Shown here piece after piece: positions 45,822 through 53,803 of a DNA stretch of 64,000 nt. Each line of letters opens with the position of its first letter. Position 1 is the first letter of the stretch. The notes under the pieces are model-generated. The model was given only the letters and a program-made list of their open reading frames with translations, was not told the DNA's origin and did not search any database. Origin of the DNA: an uncultured Megasphaera sp. (lineage in GTDB: Bacteria; Bacillota; Negativicutes; Veillonellales; Megasphaeraceae); the NCBI GenBank assembly GCA_934193515.1, contig CAKPVJ010000003.1, positions 74,850-138,849 on the forward strand, in the 5' to 3' direction. The position numbers and the translations under genes were made by a program.

Positions 45822-46937
45822 ATGATGGATACATTTATGCTCAAACCTACCGTACTGGCGTACGATACGTGTAAAGAAATGGCAGAAGCCCTTCAAATTG
45901 GCGAAGGCGATTTGATGATTACGAACAAATACATCTATGACCCATATTTTGCCGACCTGCATTTGAAATGTGATGTATTATTCCAGGAAAAATATGGTGC
46001 CGGTGAACCGTCTGATGAAATGGCAGAAGCCATGTACAAAGATTTCAAAGGCAATCCCAAACGTATTATTGCTGTTGGCGGCGGGACGATTATCGATTTG
46101 TCCAAATTCTTCTCACTGAAAACAACCACGCCGATTTTGGACCTCTATGACGGTAAAATCAAACCGGAAAAAGGCCGTGAATTGGTTATCGTGCCGACGA
46201 CATGCGGCACAGGCAGTGAAGTAACGAATGTAGCCGTATTGGCTCTTCTCAGCCGGGATACGAAAAAAGGTCTTGCTGTAGACGAATTTTATGCCGATCA
46301 GGCCGTACTCGTACCGGAATTGTTGAAAACATTGCCGTATCGCGTATTTGCAACCAGCTCCATTGATGCGCTGGTACACGCTGTTGAATCGGCATTGTCT
46401 CCGAAAGCCAACGAAACGACAAAAATGTTCAGCTATCGGGCAATTGAAAAAATTCTGAATGGCTATAAACAGATTCGTGACCATGGCCCGGAAGCGCGGA
46501 TTCCGCTCTTGTCAGACTTCCTCGTAGCCAGCAACTATGCCGGCATCGCCTTTGGCAATGCCGGCTGTGCCGCTGTTCATGCATTGAGCTATCCTCTCGG
46601 CGGCAAATACCATGTAGCCCATGGTGAATCCAACTACGCTATGTTTACAGGCGTCATGAATTGCTACATGTCTATCAAATCGGACGGTGAAATTGCCGTC
46701 ATGAATAAATTCCTGGCAGGCATTTTGGGATGCGACGTAGCCAATGTCTATGCAGAGCTGGAAAACCTGCTCAATATCGTATTGCCGAAAAAGGCACTGC
46801 ATGAATACGGCGTAACAGAAGACGACTTAAAAGAATTTACCGAATCCGTTATGCTCAACCAGGGCCGCTTGATGGCAAACAACTTTGTCGTACTGGATGC
46901 GGACAAGGTATACAGCATCTATAAAGCGTTGTTCTAA
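45822..46937 (+). CDS. 4hbD: 4-hydroxybutyrate dehydrogenase
   Basis: An iron-containing alcohol dehydrogenase (371 residues from this start) that reduces succinate semialdehyde to 4-hydroxybutyrate. It resembles the Clostridium kluyveri enzyme through its length: FQEKYGAGEPSDEM, RIIAVGGGTIIDLSKF, VPTTCGTGSEVTNV, TSSIDALVHAVE and SYPLGGKYHVAHGESNY, the last two holding metal-binding histidines. ATG 45822 is favoured because AAAAGGA lies eight bases before it; ATG 45813 overlaps that site. It completes a GABA to 4-hydroxybutyrate route with gabT. CoA transferase and dehydratase genes for the next steps are not in the window. Confidence 0.9.
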   Translation: MMDTFMLKPTVLAYDTCKEMAEALQIGEGDLMITNKYIYDPYFADLHLKCDVLFQEKYGAGEPSDEMAEAMYKDFKGNPKRIIAVGGGTIIDLSKFFSLKTTTPILDLYDGKIKPEKGRELVIVPTTCGTGSEVTNVAVLALLSRDTKKGLAVDEFYADQAVLVPELLKTLPYRVFATSSIDALVHAVESALSPKANETTKMFSYRAIEKILNGYKQIRDHGPEARIPLLSDFLVASNYAGIAFGNAGCAAVHALSYPLGGKYHVAHGESNYAMFTGVMNCYMSIKSDGEIAVMNKFLAGILGCDVANVYAELENLLNIVLPKKALHEYGVTEDDLKEFTESVMLNQGRLMANNFVVLDADKVYSIYKALF

Positions 46938-46956
46938 TTCACATAACGATTAGAAC
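46931..46956 (+). promoter_or_regulatory. Perfect inverted repeat at the 4hbD stop codon
   Basis: GTTCTAAT / ATTAGAAC with a ten-base loop spans the stop codon of 4hbD. It precedes the terminator and may stabilise the mRNA end. Confidence 0.45.
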
Positions 46957-46974
46957 ATTGCCATAAACTCCAAG

Positions 46975-47024
46975 AAATCTCCTTTCAGCCGGCATTGGAC
47001 CGTGTCGGCTAGGGGAGATTTTTT
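46975..47024 (+). terminator. Terminator of the gabT-4hbD unit
   Basis: Nested stems ATCTCC/GGAGAT and AGCCGGCA/TGTCGGCT run into six T bases. The T-run directly abuts the next promoter. Confidence 0.8.
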
Positions 47025-47026
47025 AT

Positions 47027-47055
47027 TTGTAAAATGGCAAATATACGAGTAGAAT
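47027..47055 (+). promoter_or_regulatory. Promoter of the 2-hydroxyacid dehydrogenase gene (copy 1 of a repeated promoter)
   Basis: TTGTAA (47027-47032) and TAGAAT (47050-47055) are 17 bases apart. The spacer AATGGCAAATATACGAG is almost the same as that of the promoter at 48607-48635. Confidence 0.65.
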
Positions 47056-47087
47056 ATTTCGTATCATATAGAATGAAACATAACGGA

Positions 47088-47123
47088 GGCGCCGCAGCCA
47101 TTAGAATGCAGCGTCTTTCTTTT
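47088..47123 (+). promoter_or_regulatory. Attenuator-like hairpin in the dehydrogenase leader
   Basis: GGCGCCGC (47088-47095) pairs with GCAGCGTC (47108-47115) with one mismatch and one wobble, followed by TTTCTTTT. It lies about 140 bases before the start codon inside a leader of about 200 bases. Confidence 0.4.
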
Positions 47124-47260
47124 ATGGCATTGGAGTATATTCTCATTTTGAATGATATATCGTTTGATTATTCATTTACAAATAAAAAAAACAAGCCTAT
47201 TATATACGTATAAGGAATGTGAATTTTATAACTTGTTTTTCTGGAAGAGAGGGATTTGTT

Positions 47261-48217
47261 ATGAGTATCAAAAAACGGATTGTTGGTGTTGTCGGCTTAG
47301 GTCATGTTGGTGCCCATGTCGCGTATAACCTGGGCATGATGGGTGTGGCTGATGAAGTAAAATTGTGTGATAAAAATACGGATAAAGTAGTCAGTGAATG
47401 CAATGACCTCATGGATGCAGCGTATTTCATGCCTCACCGCGTCGTGTATAACGTCGTGGATTATGCAGGTCTTGCCGATTGTGATGTCATTGTCAATGCT
47501 ATCGGCAAAATTGAATTATTAGCCACCTTAAACCGTGATAGTGAAATGGAAAATTCTGTACGGGAAGTAGCAGGCTTTGTAGAAAAGATTATGGCAGGCG
47601 GCTTTAACGGAATTTTTGTGAATATTACCAACCCCTGTGATGTCATTACGGATTTGGTACAAAAATTGAGCGGTTTGCCGCGAAATCGGGTATTTGGTAC
47701 GGGTACAGGCTTAGATTCTTCGCGTTTGATTAGTGCCATTTCCCAACAGACGAATTTGGAACACCATTCGTTTACGGCGTTTATGATTGGCGAACATGGA
47801 AATGCCCAGATGGTTCCTTGGTCATTAATTTCCTTCCATGGCAAGCCCTTATCGGAATTGGCAGGCGATCCCCGCTTTGATTTTGACCGTGAAGAAATGA
47901 CAAAACGCGTTATTAACGGTGCTTGGACTACATTTAAAGGCAAACAATGTACCGAATATGGGGTAGCTGCTACGGGCGCGACTGTTGTTCGTTCTATTCT
48001 TCATGACGAAAAGAAGATTATGCCTGTCAGTGCCTACCTTGACGGAGAATATGGTGAAACAGGCATTTATTGCGGGATTCCGGCGGTTGTTGGTGCTAAC
48101 GGTATTGAACAAGTCATGGAATATACGTTGACTGCAGATGAAAAAACAGAATTTAAACGTTGCTGTGATGCCATTCGCGGCAATATTGCTAAAGCAGAAC
48201 CATTTTGGAAGAAATAG
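47261..48217 (+). CDS. L-lactate/L-2-hydroxyacid dehydrogenase (HicDH-like)
   Basis: A 318-residue NAD-dependent dehydrogenase of the LDH/MDH family. The dinucleotide motif is VGLGHVGAHVA, the catalytic region ITNPCDVIT with a later LDSSR, and the active histidine is in GEHGNAQMVPWS. The substrate loop (NAIGKIELLATLNRDSEME) lacks the LDH form GANQKPGETR and looks more like L-2-hydroxyisocaproate dehydrogenase. Reduction of branched or other 2-keto acids from amino acids is thus more likely than pyruvate (inference). The ATG at 47261 follows AGAGAGGGA. Confidence 0.8.
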   Translation: MSIKKRIVGVVGLGHVGAHVAYNLGMMGVADEVKLCDKNTDKVVSECNDLMDAAYFMPHRVVYNVVDYAGLADCDVIVNAIGKIELLATLNRDSEMENSVREVAGFVEKIMAGGFNGIFVNITNPCDVITDLVQKLSGLPRNRVFGTGTGLDSSRLISAISQQTNLEHHSFTAFMIGEHGNAQMVPWSLISFHGKPLSELAGDPRFDFDREEMTKRVINGAWTTFKGKQCTEYGVAATGATVVRSILHDEKKIMPVSAYLDGEYGETGIYCGIPAVVGANGIEQVMEYTLTADEKTEFKRCCDAIRGNIAKAEPFWKK

Positions 48218-48251
48218 TATATCTTTCCATTCCAAAGAAATTCGCTAGTAT

Positions 48252-48299
48252 AACCGGCTGTACTGCATCTTGTAACCGATGACAGACAGCCGGTTTATT
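48252..48299 (+). terminator. Terminator of the dehydrogenase gene
   Basis: AACCGGCTGT / ACAGCCGGTT is a perfect 10-base stem followed by TATTT. Between 48300 and 48606 I see no supported gene; the largest open frame there has no ribosome site or family signal. Confidence 0.72.
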
Positions 48300-48606
48300 T
48301 GTATACCATGGCAGCGATGAGAGTGAGTTGAAGGTGTCGGCAAAGGGGACATTATATGTGAAAAAATTCTCATAACATGCTTGCCGGGTATTACGTCATG
48401 ACGAACCAGAATAGCACATCTTAAAAGAAGTTACAGCATCCGTTACGCCAAAATAAGGCTGTCAAAGGGATTTTTGGGCTGTATTTTTGTGTGTTTGGGA
48501 AAAATGGCTCGTTTTCACAAACAATGCTAGAAAGCATATATATGCATAAAACGAAGGCTGCAGCGGCTCTGATAGGAATAACGTATACACTTTATTTGTT
48601 TTTTAC

Positions 48607-48635
48607 TTGTCAAATGGCAAATATAAGTGTAAAAT
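48607..48635 (+). promoter_or_regulatory. Promoter of the DUF3100-M20 operon (copy 2 of a repeated promoter)
   Basis: TTGTCA (48607-48612) and TAAAAT (48630-48635) are 17 bases apart. The spacer AATGGCAAATATAAGTG differs from the copy at 47027 in three positions. A perfect TGTAAATA / TATTTACA repeat (48652-48684) follows in the leader. Confidence 0.68.
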
Positions 48636-48725
48636 TTTTCATATACAGGGGTGTAAATATGTTAAAATTTTGTATGTATTTACATCAAAAATCTCTATAT
48701 TTCTATATTAAAGGAGGATATTGTA

Positions 48726-50048
48726 ATGGAGTTATTACGGTATTGGCGGATACATGTCTTTGCCTTGTGTCTCGTCGTGGTTGCTGAACTCATTGGCATC
48801 CAAAAATTTGGCTTAATCGTTTTCTTGCCTTTATTTTATGCATTAGTCCTTGGCGGTGTCATTAGTTATCCCAAATTTCACATCATGACAGATGACATGA
48901 TGGAAAAAGCAGGGCTGTTTATGCCGATTGCTATGTTTTTCCTGCTCGTAAAAATCGGCCTGGGCATTGGCCCCAATCTGCATATGCTGCTCAATTCCGG
49001 CTGGGCCCTGATTTTGCAGGAATTCGGCCATTTCTTTGGCACTCTGATTTTTGGCCTGCCTATGGCACTGTTCCTGAAAATGGGGCGGGAAGCTGTTGGT
49101 GCCTGCTATTCTATTGACCGTGAACCGAATGTAGCCATCGTCGCTGAAAAATACGGCATGTTTTCGCCGGAAGGCCGCGGCGTTATGGGTATGTACATTT
49201 GCGGTACATTGTTTGGCGCGCTGTGGATTTCTATCCTTTCCGGGATTGTTGCCCGTACGGGAATTTTCCATCCCTATGCCCTGGCAATGGGCGGCGGTAT
49301 CGGTAGTGCCAGCATGATGGCGGCTTCCGTCGGTTCGATTGTTGCCGTATTTCCGGAAGAAGCCCAGAAGATTCAGGCCTATGCCGGCGCAGCCAACTTG
49401 ATGACTTCGGTGCTGGGCGTATACTTTGCGCTCTTTATTTCTCTGCCCGTTACGGTCAAAGTCTATGAACTGATTACAGGCAAAAAGCGGCATGAAGAAA
49501 TTTCAGAAGCAGAAAACGCCAAAGCAGCACAGCTGTCGGCAGAAGCAGCCAAACAGGCGGCAGAAGACGCAGCGGCTCTGAAAGACCAGAAGAGCCTGAC
49601 GCGCGTGGACGACTTGCTCATTCTTTGCCTGACCGGCGTCCTGGGCTTTATCGGCAACATGGTTGGCAACTATCATGCCAGCGCGGCAGACAGCTTTACC
49701 GGCGCGCTGATTTTGGTCATCATCGCCTTTATTGGCTTGTGCATTGCCCATTTGCCGGTATTTCGCAAACTGCCCGTCGTTTTCTGGGTATCTATTTTTT
49801 CTGTTATTTGCTCTGTTCCCGGCATTCCGGGCACGGAATTTATTATTGAACACACGAAAAACTTCAACTTCCTGGCTACGACGACGCCGATTCTGGCATA
49901 CGGAGGCTTGTCGCTGGGCAAAGATATTCCGGCTTTCAAACGCCTGTCCTGGCGCATCGTACCGGTTGCCTTGATGGTAGCGACAGGTTCTTTCATCTGC
50001 GCGACAGTAATGGCTGAAATTATGCTTCATTTGGAAGGGATTTTCTAA
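48726..50048 (+). CDS. DUF3100 family membrane protein
   Basis: A 440-residue integral membrane protein with about ten hydrophobic segments split by a soluble Ala/Glu/Lys-rich loop (about residues 245-295). Start RIHVFALCLVVVAELIGIQ, the DREPNVAIVAEKYGMFSPEGRGVMGMY stretch (here best recognised by MFSPEGRGVMGMY) and GGGIGSASMMAASVG fit the DUF3100 family, which has no assigned substrate. It sits 15 bases before an M20 amidohydrolase gene with one promoter, so it probably imports the amide that the enzyme cleaves (inference). A strong AAAGGAGG site precedes the ATG. Confidence 0.85.
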   Translation: MELLRYWRIHVFALCLVVVAELIGIQKFGLIVFLPLFYALVLGGVISYPKFHIMTDDMMEKAGLFMPIAMFFLLVKIGLGIGPNLHMLLNSGWALILQEFGHFFGTLIFGLPMALFLKMGREAVGACYSIDREPNVAIVAEKYGMFSPEGRGVMGMYICGTLFGALWISILSGIVARTGIFHPYALAMGGGIGSASMMAASVGSIVAVFPEEAQKIQAYAGAANLMTSVLGVYFALFISLPVTVKVYELITGKKRHEEISEAENAKAAQLSAEAAKQAAEDAAALKDQKSLTRVDDLLILCLTGVLGFIGNMVGNYHASAADSFTGALILVIIAFIGLCIAHLPVFRKLPVVFWVSIFSVICSVPGIPGTEFIIEHTKNFNFLATTTPILAYGGLSLGKDIPAFKRLSWRIVPVALMVATGSFICATVMAEIMLHLEGIF

Positions 50049-50063
50049 GATAGAAGGGATAGT

Positions 50064-51371
50064 ATGACAAAAGAAGAATTAAAACAACAAGTCTGCCAGG
50101 CGATTGAAAAGCGGGCAGACGAAATCAAAGCCTTTGGCGAATCGGTTTTTGCTGAACCGGAACTCGGATATAAAGAACATAAAACTTCGCAAAAAGTACA
50201 AGATAAACTGGCCGCATTGGGCATTCCCTTTACGACAGGCCATGCCATTACCGGCGTCAAAGGGCGTCTCAAAGGTAGCCATTCCCGCCGTACCGTCGCC
50301 GTACTGGGCGAATTGGATTCGATTATTTGCCGGAACCATCCATCGGCAGATGAAACGACCGGGGCCGCCCACTGCTGCGGCCATTATGTCCAAACGGCTG
50401 ACATGCTCGGCGTGGCGATGGCGCTGAAAGATACGAATGCCATGCAGTATCTTGGCGGTGATGTCGTATTCTTTGCCGTGCCGTCAGAAGAATGCATTGA
50501 AATCGAGTACCGCAACGTTCTCCGCGAAAAAGGAAAAATTCATTTCTTTGGCGGCAAACAAGAACTGCTGTATCAAGGCGATTTTGACGATATTGATGCG
50601 GCTATGGAAATGCATGTCGCGACGACGGATGACCCGCAGGGCAATATTTTTATCGGCGGCTCCAGCAGCGGCTTTATCAGCAAGCTCATCGATTATCACG
50701 GCAAAGCGGCCCATGCAGCTGCCGCACCGGATCAAGGTATCAACGCGTTGAATGCGGCTATGCTCGGCATTATGGGTGTCAATGCGCTGCGGGAAACCTT
50801 CCGGGAAGAAGATTATGTCCGTTTCCATCCCATTATCAACAGCGGCGGCGATTTGGTCAATGTCGTACCGGATTACGTCCGCATGGAAAGTTATGTTCGG
50901 GCTGCATCTGCAAAGGCGATGAAAAAATATAACAGTGATATTGACAGGGCATTAACGGCAGGAGCTATGGCAGTAGGTGCGGCCTGTGATATCCATAATC
51001 TGCCCGGCTATCTGCCGATGTATCAGGACAAGAGTACGACGGCTCTCTTGGAAGCCAACTGCAGCGACATCTTTGGCAAAGACCATATCATCCATGCGCC
51101 GCACAACGCAGGCAGTACCGATATGGGGGACTTGTCCCATTTGATGCCGATTATTCACCCTCATGTAGGCTGCGTACACGGTGCGCTGCACAGTGCCGAC
51201 TATACGCTGTTTGAAGAAAAAACGGCATACATCAAAACGACACAAGTCATGGCTATGACGCTCATTGACTTGCTGTACGATGATGCATCCGGCTTGGAAA
51301 CCGTGCTAAAACAGTTCCATCCGATCATGACCAAACAAGAATATCTAGACTTTATGGCTTCCATTCACTAG
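50064..51371 (+). CDS. M20-family amidohydrolase (AbgB/IAA-amino-acid-hydrolase-like)
   Basis: A 435-residue zinc peptidase-like enzyme. Metal-site segments are GELDSIICRNHPSAD, AAHCCGHYVQTADMLG, the PSEEC glutamates and the late histidine region. The dimerisation lid starts near IDYHGKAAHAAAAPDQGINAL. Relatives cleave N-acyl or aminobenzoyl amino acids. The head (IKAFGESVFAEPELGYKEHKT) is typical. Together with the DUF3100 permease it forms a two-gene uptake-and-cleavage unit ended by a strong terminator. The exact amide is unknown. Confidence 0.9.
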   Translation: MTKEELKQQVCQAIEKRADEIKAFGESVFAEPELGYKEHKTSQKVQDKLAALGIPFTTGHAITGVKGRLKGSHSRRTVAVLGELDSIICRNHPSADETTGAAHCCGHYVQTADMLGVAMALKDTNAMQYLGGDVVFFAVPSEECIEIEYRNVLREKGKIHFFGGKQELLYQGDFDDIDAAMEMHVATTDDPQGNIFIGGSSSGFISKLIDYHGKAAHAAAAPDQGINALNAAMLGIMGVNALRETFREEDYVRFHPIINSGGDLVNVVPDYVRMESYVRAASAKAMKKYNSDIDRALTAGAMAVGAACDIHNLPGYLPMYQDKSTTALLEANCSDIFGKDHIIHAPHNAGSTDMGDLSHLMPIIHPHVGCVHGALHSADYTLFEEKTAYIKTTQVMAMTLIDLLYDDASGLETVLKQFHPIMTKQEYLDFMASIH

Positions 51372-51399
51372 AAAGCGGCGCATAGGTCAACATACGCAG

Positions 51400-51448
51400 G
51401 GCTGCGACAAAATGAAACGTTTTGAGTTCATTTTGTCACAGCCTTTTT
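51400..51448 (+). terminator. Terminator of the DUF3100-M20 operon
   Basis: A 17-base stem (GGCTG..GACAAAATGAA with TTCATTTTGTC..CAGCC, one mismatch) runs into TTTTT. Confidence 0.88.
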
Positions 51449-51537
51449 ACTATACCGTTTTATGTGCATCGTTTGTAACAGTATGATTCATGTTCTTCCA
51501 ACTTAAACTAAACACTTTTAAAGGAAGAATATGGTAC

Positions 51538-51566
51538 ATGACAGCTAAACACATTATATGACAGCT
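51538..51566 (+). repeat. Direct repeat ATGACAGCT, 20 bases apart
   Basis: Two exact copies (51538-51546, 51558-51566), two helical turns apart, lie about 40 bases upstream of the -10 box of the transglycosylase gene. The spacing fits an activator binding site. Confidence 0.4.
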
Positions 51567-51603
51567 CCTCTCACATTGCCCGTCTGCACAAAATCCGTTC
51601 CTG

Positions 51604-51612
51604 TGGTATAAT
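51604..51612 (+). promoter_or_regulatory. Transglycosylase promoter (extended -10)
   Basis: TGG followed by TATAAT lies 28 bases before the start codon. There is no good -35 box, which fits dependence on an activator at the upstream direct repeats. Confidence 0.5.
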
Positions 51613-51640
51613 ACGTAATAATGAAAGGAGTCTCGATAGT

Positions 51641-52360
51641 GTGTGGAACAAAGTAATAACAATGTTGTGCGCAGCTTGGATGGGCGTGGCGGCAGGCTGT
51701 CCTGTCCATGCTATTACGCAGGAAGAACTCGTCTATGACCAAGTCAGCAAATATATTAACGGGCAGGATGCAGCCGATATTGCCCAAGATATCTGTGACG
51801 CTTCCTATACGTATCATGTCGATCCGATTTTGGTCGCAGCCGTATTTACGACAGAAAGCAATTTTGACAACTCCGCCGTATCCGGCGTAGGCGCTATTGG
51901 CATTGCCCAGCTCATGCCGGACACGGCAGCCCAGCTCCATGTCAATCCGTACGACCGCAAAGAAAATATTTATGGCGGCGTAAAATACCTGGGACAAATG
52001 GTAGACCGCTATCGCACCTGGGATAAACCCTTTGTCTATGCTGAAGCGGCTTACAATGCCGGCCCCGGTGCCGTCGATAGAGCCGGCGGCGTACCGCATT
52101 ATACAGAAACGATGAACTACGTCCAAAGCGTAGAAAAAACACGGCAGGAAATCTGGCGGATTGCCGGCGCAGAAGCCAGCAGCGGACGAGCCTATACGGC
52201 TGCCAATCCCTACCATCAGCCGCTGCACCAAGCAGCTAAAGAATTTCCCAGCCTGCAGGAATGGCATGCCCAACAAGCAAAAATGAAATCCAGCGCAGCC
52301 ATCGCTAAAGATGTCCCCAAAACAGCTGCGTCTGTTAATCATGAAGAAACAGAAAAATAA
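51641..52360 (+). CDS. Lytic transglycosylase (SLT domain)
   Basis: A 239-residue exported peptidoglycan lyase. A signal peptide covers about residues 1-24 (VITMLCAAWMGVAAGC then PVHA). The SLT domain has the catalytic Glu72 in FTTESNFDNSAVS, GAIGIAQLMPDTAA, and AEAAYNAGPGAV. The C-terminal 60 residues are low in complexity. The start is GTG with GAAAGGAG upstream. A lipobox-like Cys20 is present in AAGCPVHA, so a lipoprotein is possible but the signal is weak. It may help the capsule assembly cross the wall, but it has its own promoter. Confidence 0.88.
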   Translation: MWNKVITMLCAAWMGVAAGCPVHAITQEELVYDQVSKYINGQDAADIAQDICDASYTYHVDPILVAAVFTTESNFDNSAVSGVGAIGIAQLMPDTAAQLHVNPYDRKENIYGGVKYLGQMVDRYRTWDKPFVYAEAAYNAGPGAVDRAGGVPHYTETMNYVQSVEKTRQEIWRIAGAEASSGRAYTAANPYHQPLHQAAKEFPSLQEWHAQQAKMKSSAAIAKDVPKTAASVNHEETEK

Positions 52361-52366
52361 AATATG

Positions 52367-52391
52367 CATCTCCTAAAATCCAGAGGAGATG
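52367..52391 (+). repeat. Inverted repeat after the transglycosylase gene
   Basis: CATCTCCT / AGGAGATG is a perfect 8-base stem six bases after the stop, without a T-run. A second perfect repeat ATGCTGT / ACAGCAT lies at 52550-52567. The rest of 52392-52612 shows no gene. Confidence 0.45.
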
Positions 52392-52612
52392 GCTGAAATT
52401 ACTACAGGCAGACGGCCGCTTGCAGTATTCTTGTTCATTTTCTTCAAACTTCAAACAAAAAACGAAAAGCTTTTAAAGAAAAAGCAGGGGATATGGCAGA
52501 GACTGTGAATACTGGATACCTGCAATGTGAATATGATACCTGTTTGCGTATGCTGTTCACACAGCATATTGGAGTATTTGTTATAAAATAGACTCTAAAA
52601 TGAACAGATTTA

Positions 52613-52641
52613 TTGACAACGAATAGGTTTACGTGTAACAT
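52613..52641 (+). promoter_or_regulatory. Capsule operon promoter
   Basis: TTGACA (52613-52618, consensus) and TAACAT (52636-52641) are 17 bases apart. TAACA / TGTTA (52636-52649) forms a small inverted repeat over the -10 box and start site. Confidence 0.72.
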
Positions 52642-52685
52642 ATGTGTTATAGTACAGTATTAGAGTAAACAAAGGGGCAATACAT

Positions 52686-53483
52686 ATGACATCTTTTTTT
52701 GATATTCATTCACATATTTTACCGGATATTGAAGGAGATGACGGTTCCCGCTCGATGGATATGACGCTGCAGATGCTGCGTATGGCTGCAGAAGCAGGTA
52801 CGACAGATATCGTTGCAACACCACATGTCAATCGCCGCGAAACAGTACCCCGCTGGGAAGATATAAAACAACGGGTTCAGCAAGTACAGGACGAAGCAGA
52901 TAAAGCACAAATTCCGATTCATATCTATGCAGGTGCAGAAGTAGAAATGAACTATAAAGCCTTGGAATTTTTGCCTAAAGGCGGTAAACAGTATTGTCTC
53001 AATGAAACCCCATACATATTGGCAGAACTGACAGAACAAAGCCAGGTGGACCAGACAGAACAGCTTTTATTTGAACTCATGCTGCGGGGATATATTCCTA
53101 TTTTGGCGCATCCGGAACGGTACACATGCATTATGCATCATCCGAATAGAGTACTGCAGTGGATGCAGCGGGGCGTATTGACGCAGTGTAATATGGGAAG
53201 CTTTGTCGGTGCATTTGGAGAACATGTACAGCAGCGGGCAGAAAATCTGCTGCGCCATCACATGGTAGTATTTGTGGGAAGTGATGCCCATCGCACGGAT
53301 TGGCGTACACCAGACCAGCGGAAAGGGCAGATGCAAATCCAAAAATTAGGCGGCAGCTTGGACGTATATACGAGTCATGCGGCCAAACTGCTTCAGGGAA
53401 AACCTGTGTATCCGCCTGATTTGCCAGCAGAATGGAAAGAAAAGAAGCGGGGATTTTTTGCCAGACTTTTTCATGGAAATTAG
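52686..53483 (+). CDS. cpsB: Capsule protein-tyrosine phosphatase CpsB/YwqE (PHP type)
   Basis: A 265-residue metal-dependent phosphatase of the PHP superfamily that dephosphorylates the CpsD tyrosine kinase. Metal ligands are in DIHSHILP (residues 6-13), ATPHVN, EVEMNY, LAHPERY and SDAHR. This is the Firmicute-type (CpsB/YwqE) phosphatase and not the low-molecular-weight Wzb type, in an otherwise Gram-negative-like export locus. It is the first gene after the operon promoter. Confidence 0.93.
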   Translation: MTSFFDIHSHILPDIEGDDGSRSMDMTLQMLRMAAEAGTTDIVATPHVNRRETVPRWEDIKQRVQQVQDEADKAQIPIHIYAGAEVEMNYKALEFLPKGGKQYCLNETPYILAELTEQSQVDQTEQLLFELMLRGYIPILAHPERYTCIMHHPNRVLQWMQRGVLTQCNMGSFVGAFGEHVQQRAENLLRHHMVVFVGSDAHRTDWRTPDQRKGQMQIQKLGGSLDVYTSHAAKLLQGKPVYPPDLPAEWKEKKRGFFARLFHGN

Positions 53484-53520
53484 GCACGCTATAAAATCCA
53501 TACGGAAAGGAATGAAATAG

Positions 53521-53652
53521 ATGTATCCAATGAATATGCTGACTTACAAAGAAAATACATATGTTTCATATGCTTATGATGTGGATAGGTATGCCTTGAA
53601 AAATGGCGTTGTAGATAAGAATGAAAATGTTCTGCCCCCCCCCGCTGTGTAA
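53521..53652 (+). CDS. Small Tyr-rich ORF ending in a C9 tract (possible leader peptide)
   Basis: A 43-codon ORF with a good AAAGGA site (53506-53511) nine bases before the ATG. It starts MYPMNMLTYKENTYVSYAYD and ends ENVLPPPAV. Six of the first 24 residues are tyrosine. The three prolines are encoded by nine consecutive C bases. I recognise no family. If the tract had ten C bases (or seven), the frame would stay open for 45 more codons, through the terminator-like hairpin at 53725-53752, and stop at 53778-53780, just before the ribosome site of the export gene. It may be a slippage-controlled leader or a real 86-residue protein with a tract variant in this sequence. Confidence 0.5.
   Translation: MYPMNMLTYKENTYVSYAYDVDRYALKNGVVDKNENVLPPPAV
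53635..53643 (+). repeat. C9 homopolymer tract
   Basis: Nine consecutive C bases inside an otherwise A+T-rich stretch. Tracts of this length are typical slippage sites of phase-variable genes. Confidence 0.8.
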
Positions 53653-53724
53653 ATATTGCCATGTATTGCACTTTTTATGTACCGATGTGTGGTGTGAGTA
53701 AAATATTTGCGTATATATCAATAA

Positions 53725-53752
53725 GGCAGCATAGCCATATGGTGCCTTTTTT
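53725..53752 (+). terminator. Terminator-like hairpin upstream of the export gene
   Basis: GGCA-G-CATA, loop GCCA, TATG-G-TGCC: a nine-pair stem with one G-G mismatch, followed by six T bases. It lies between the small ORF and the export gene, so it would terminate or attenuate transcription into the capsule operon. Confidence 0.68.
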
Positions 53753-53803
53753 GGCATGCTATAAGTACGAAGAGTTATAAACGTAACTATAGGAGGTTTT
53801 GGG

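Noticed and set aside
48491..48787. 98-codon plus-strand frame before the DUF3100 gene
   Set aside because: It contains the DUF3100 promoter, runs into the DUF3100 start in another frame, and lacks a ribosome site.
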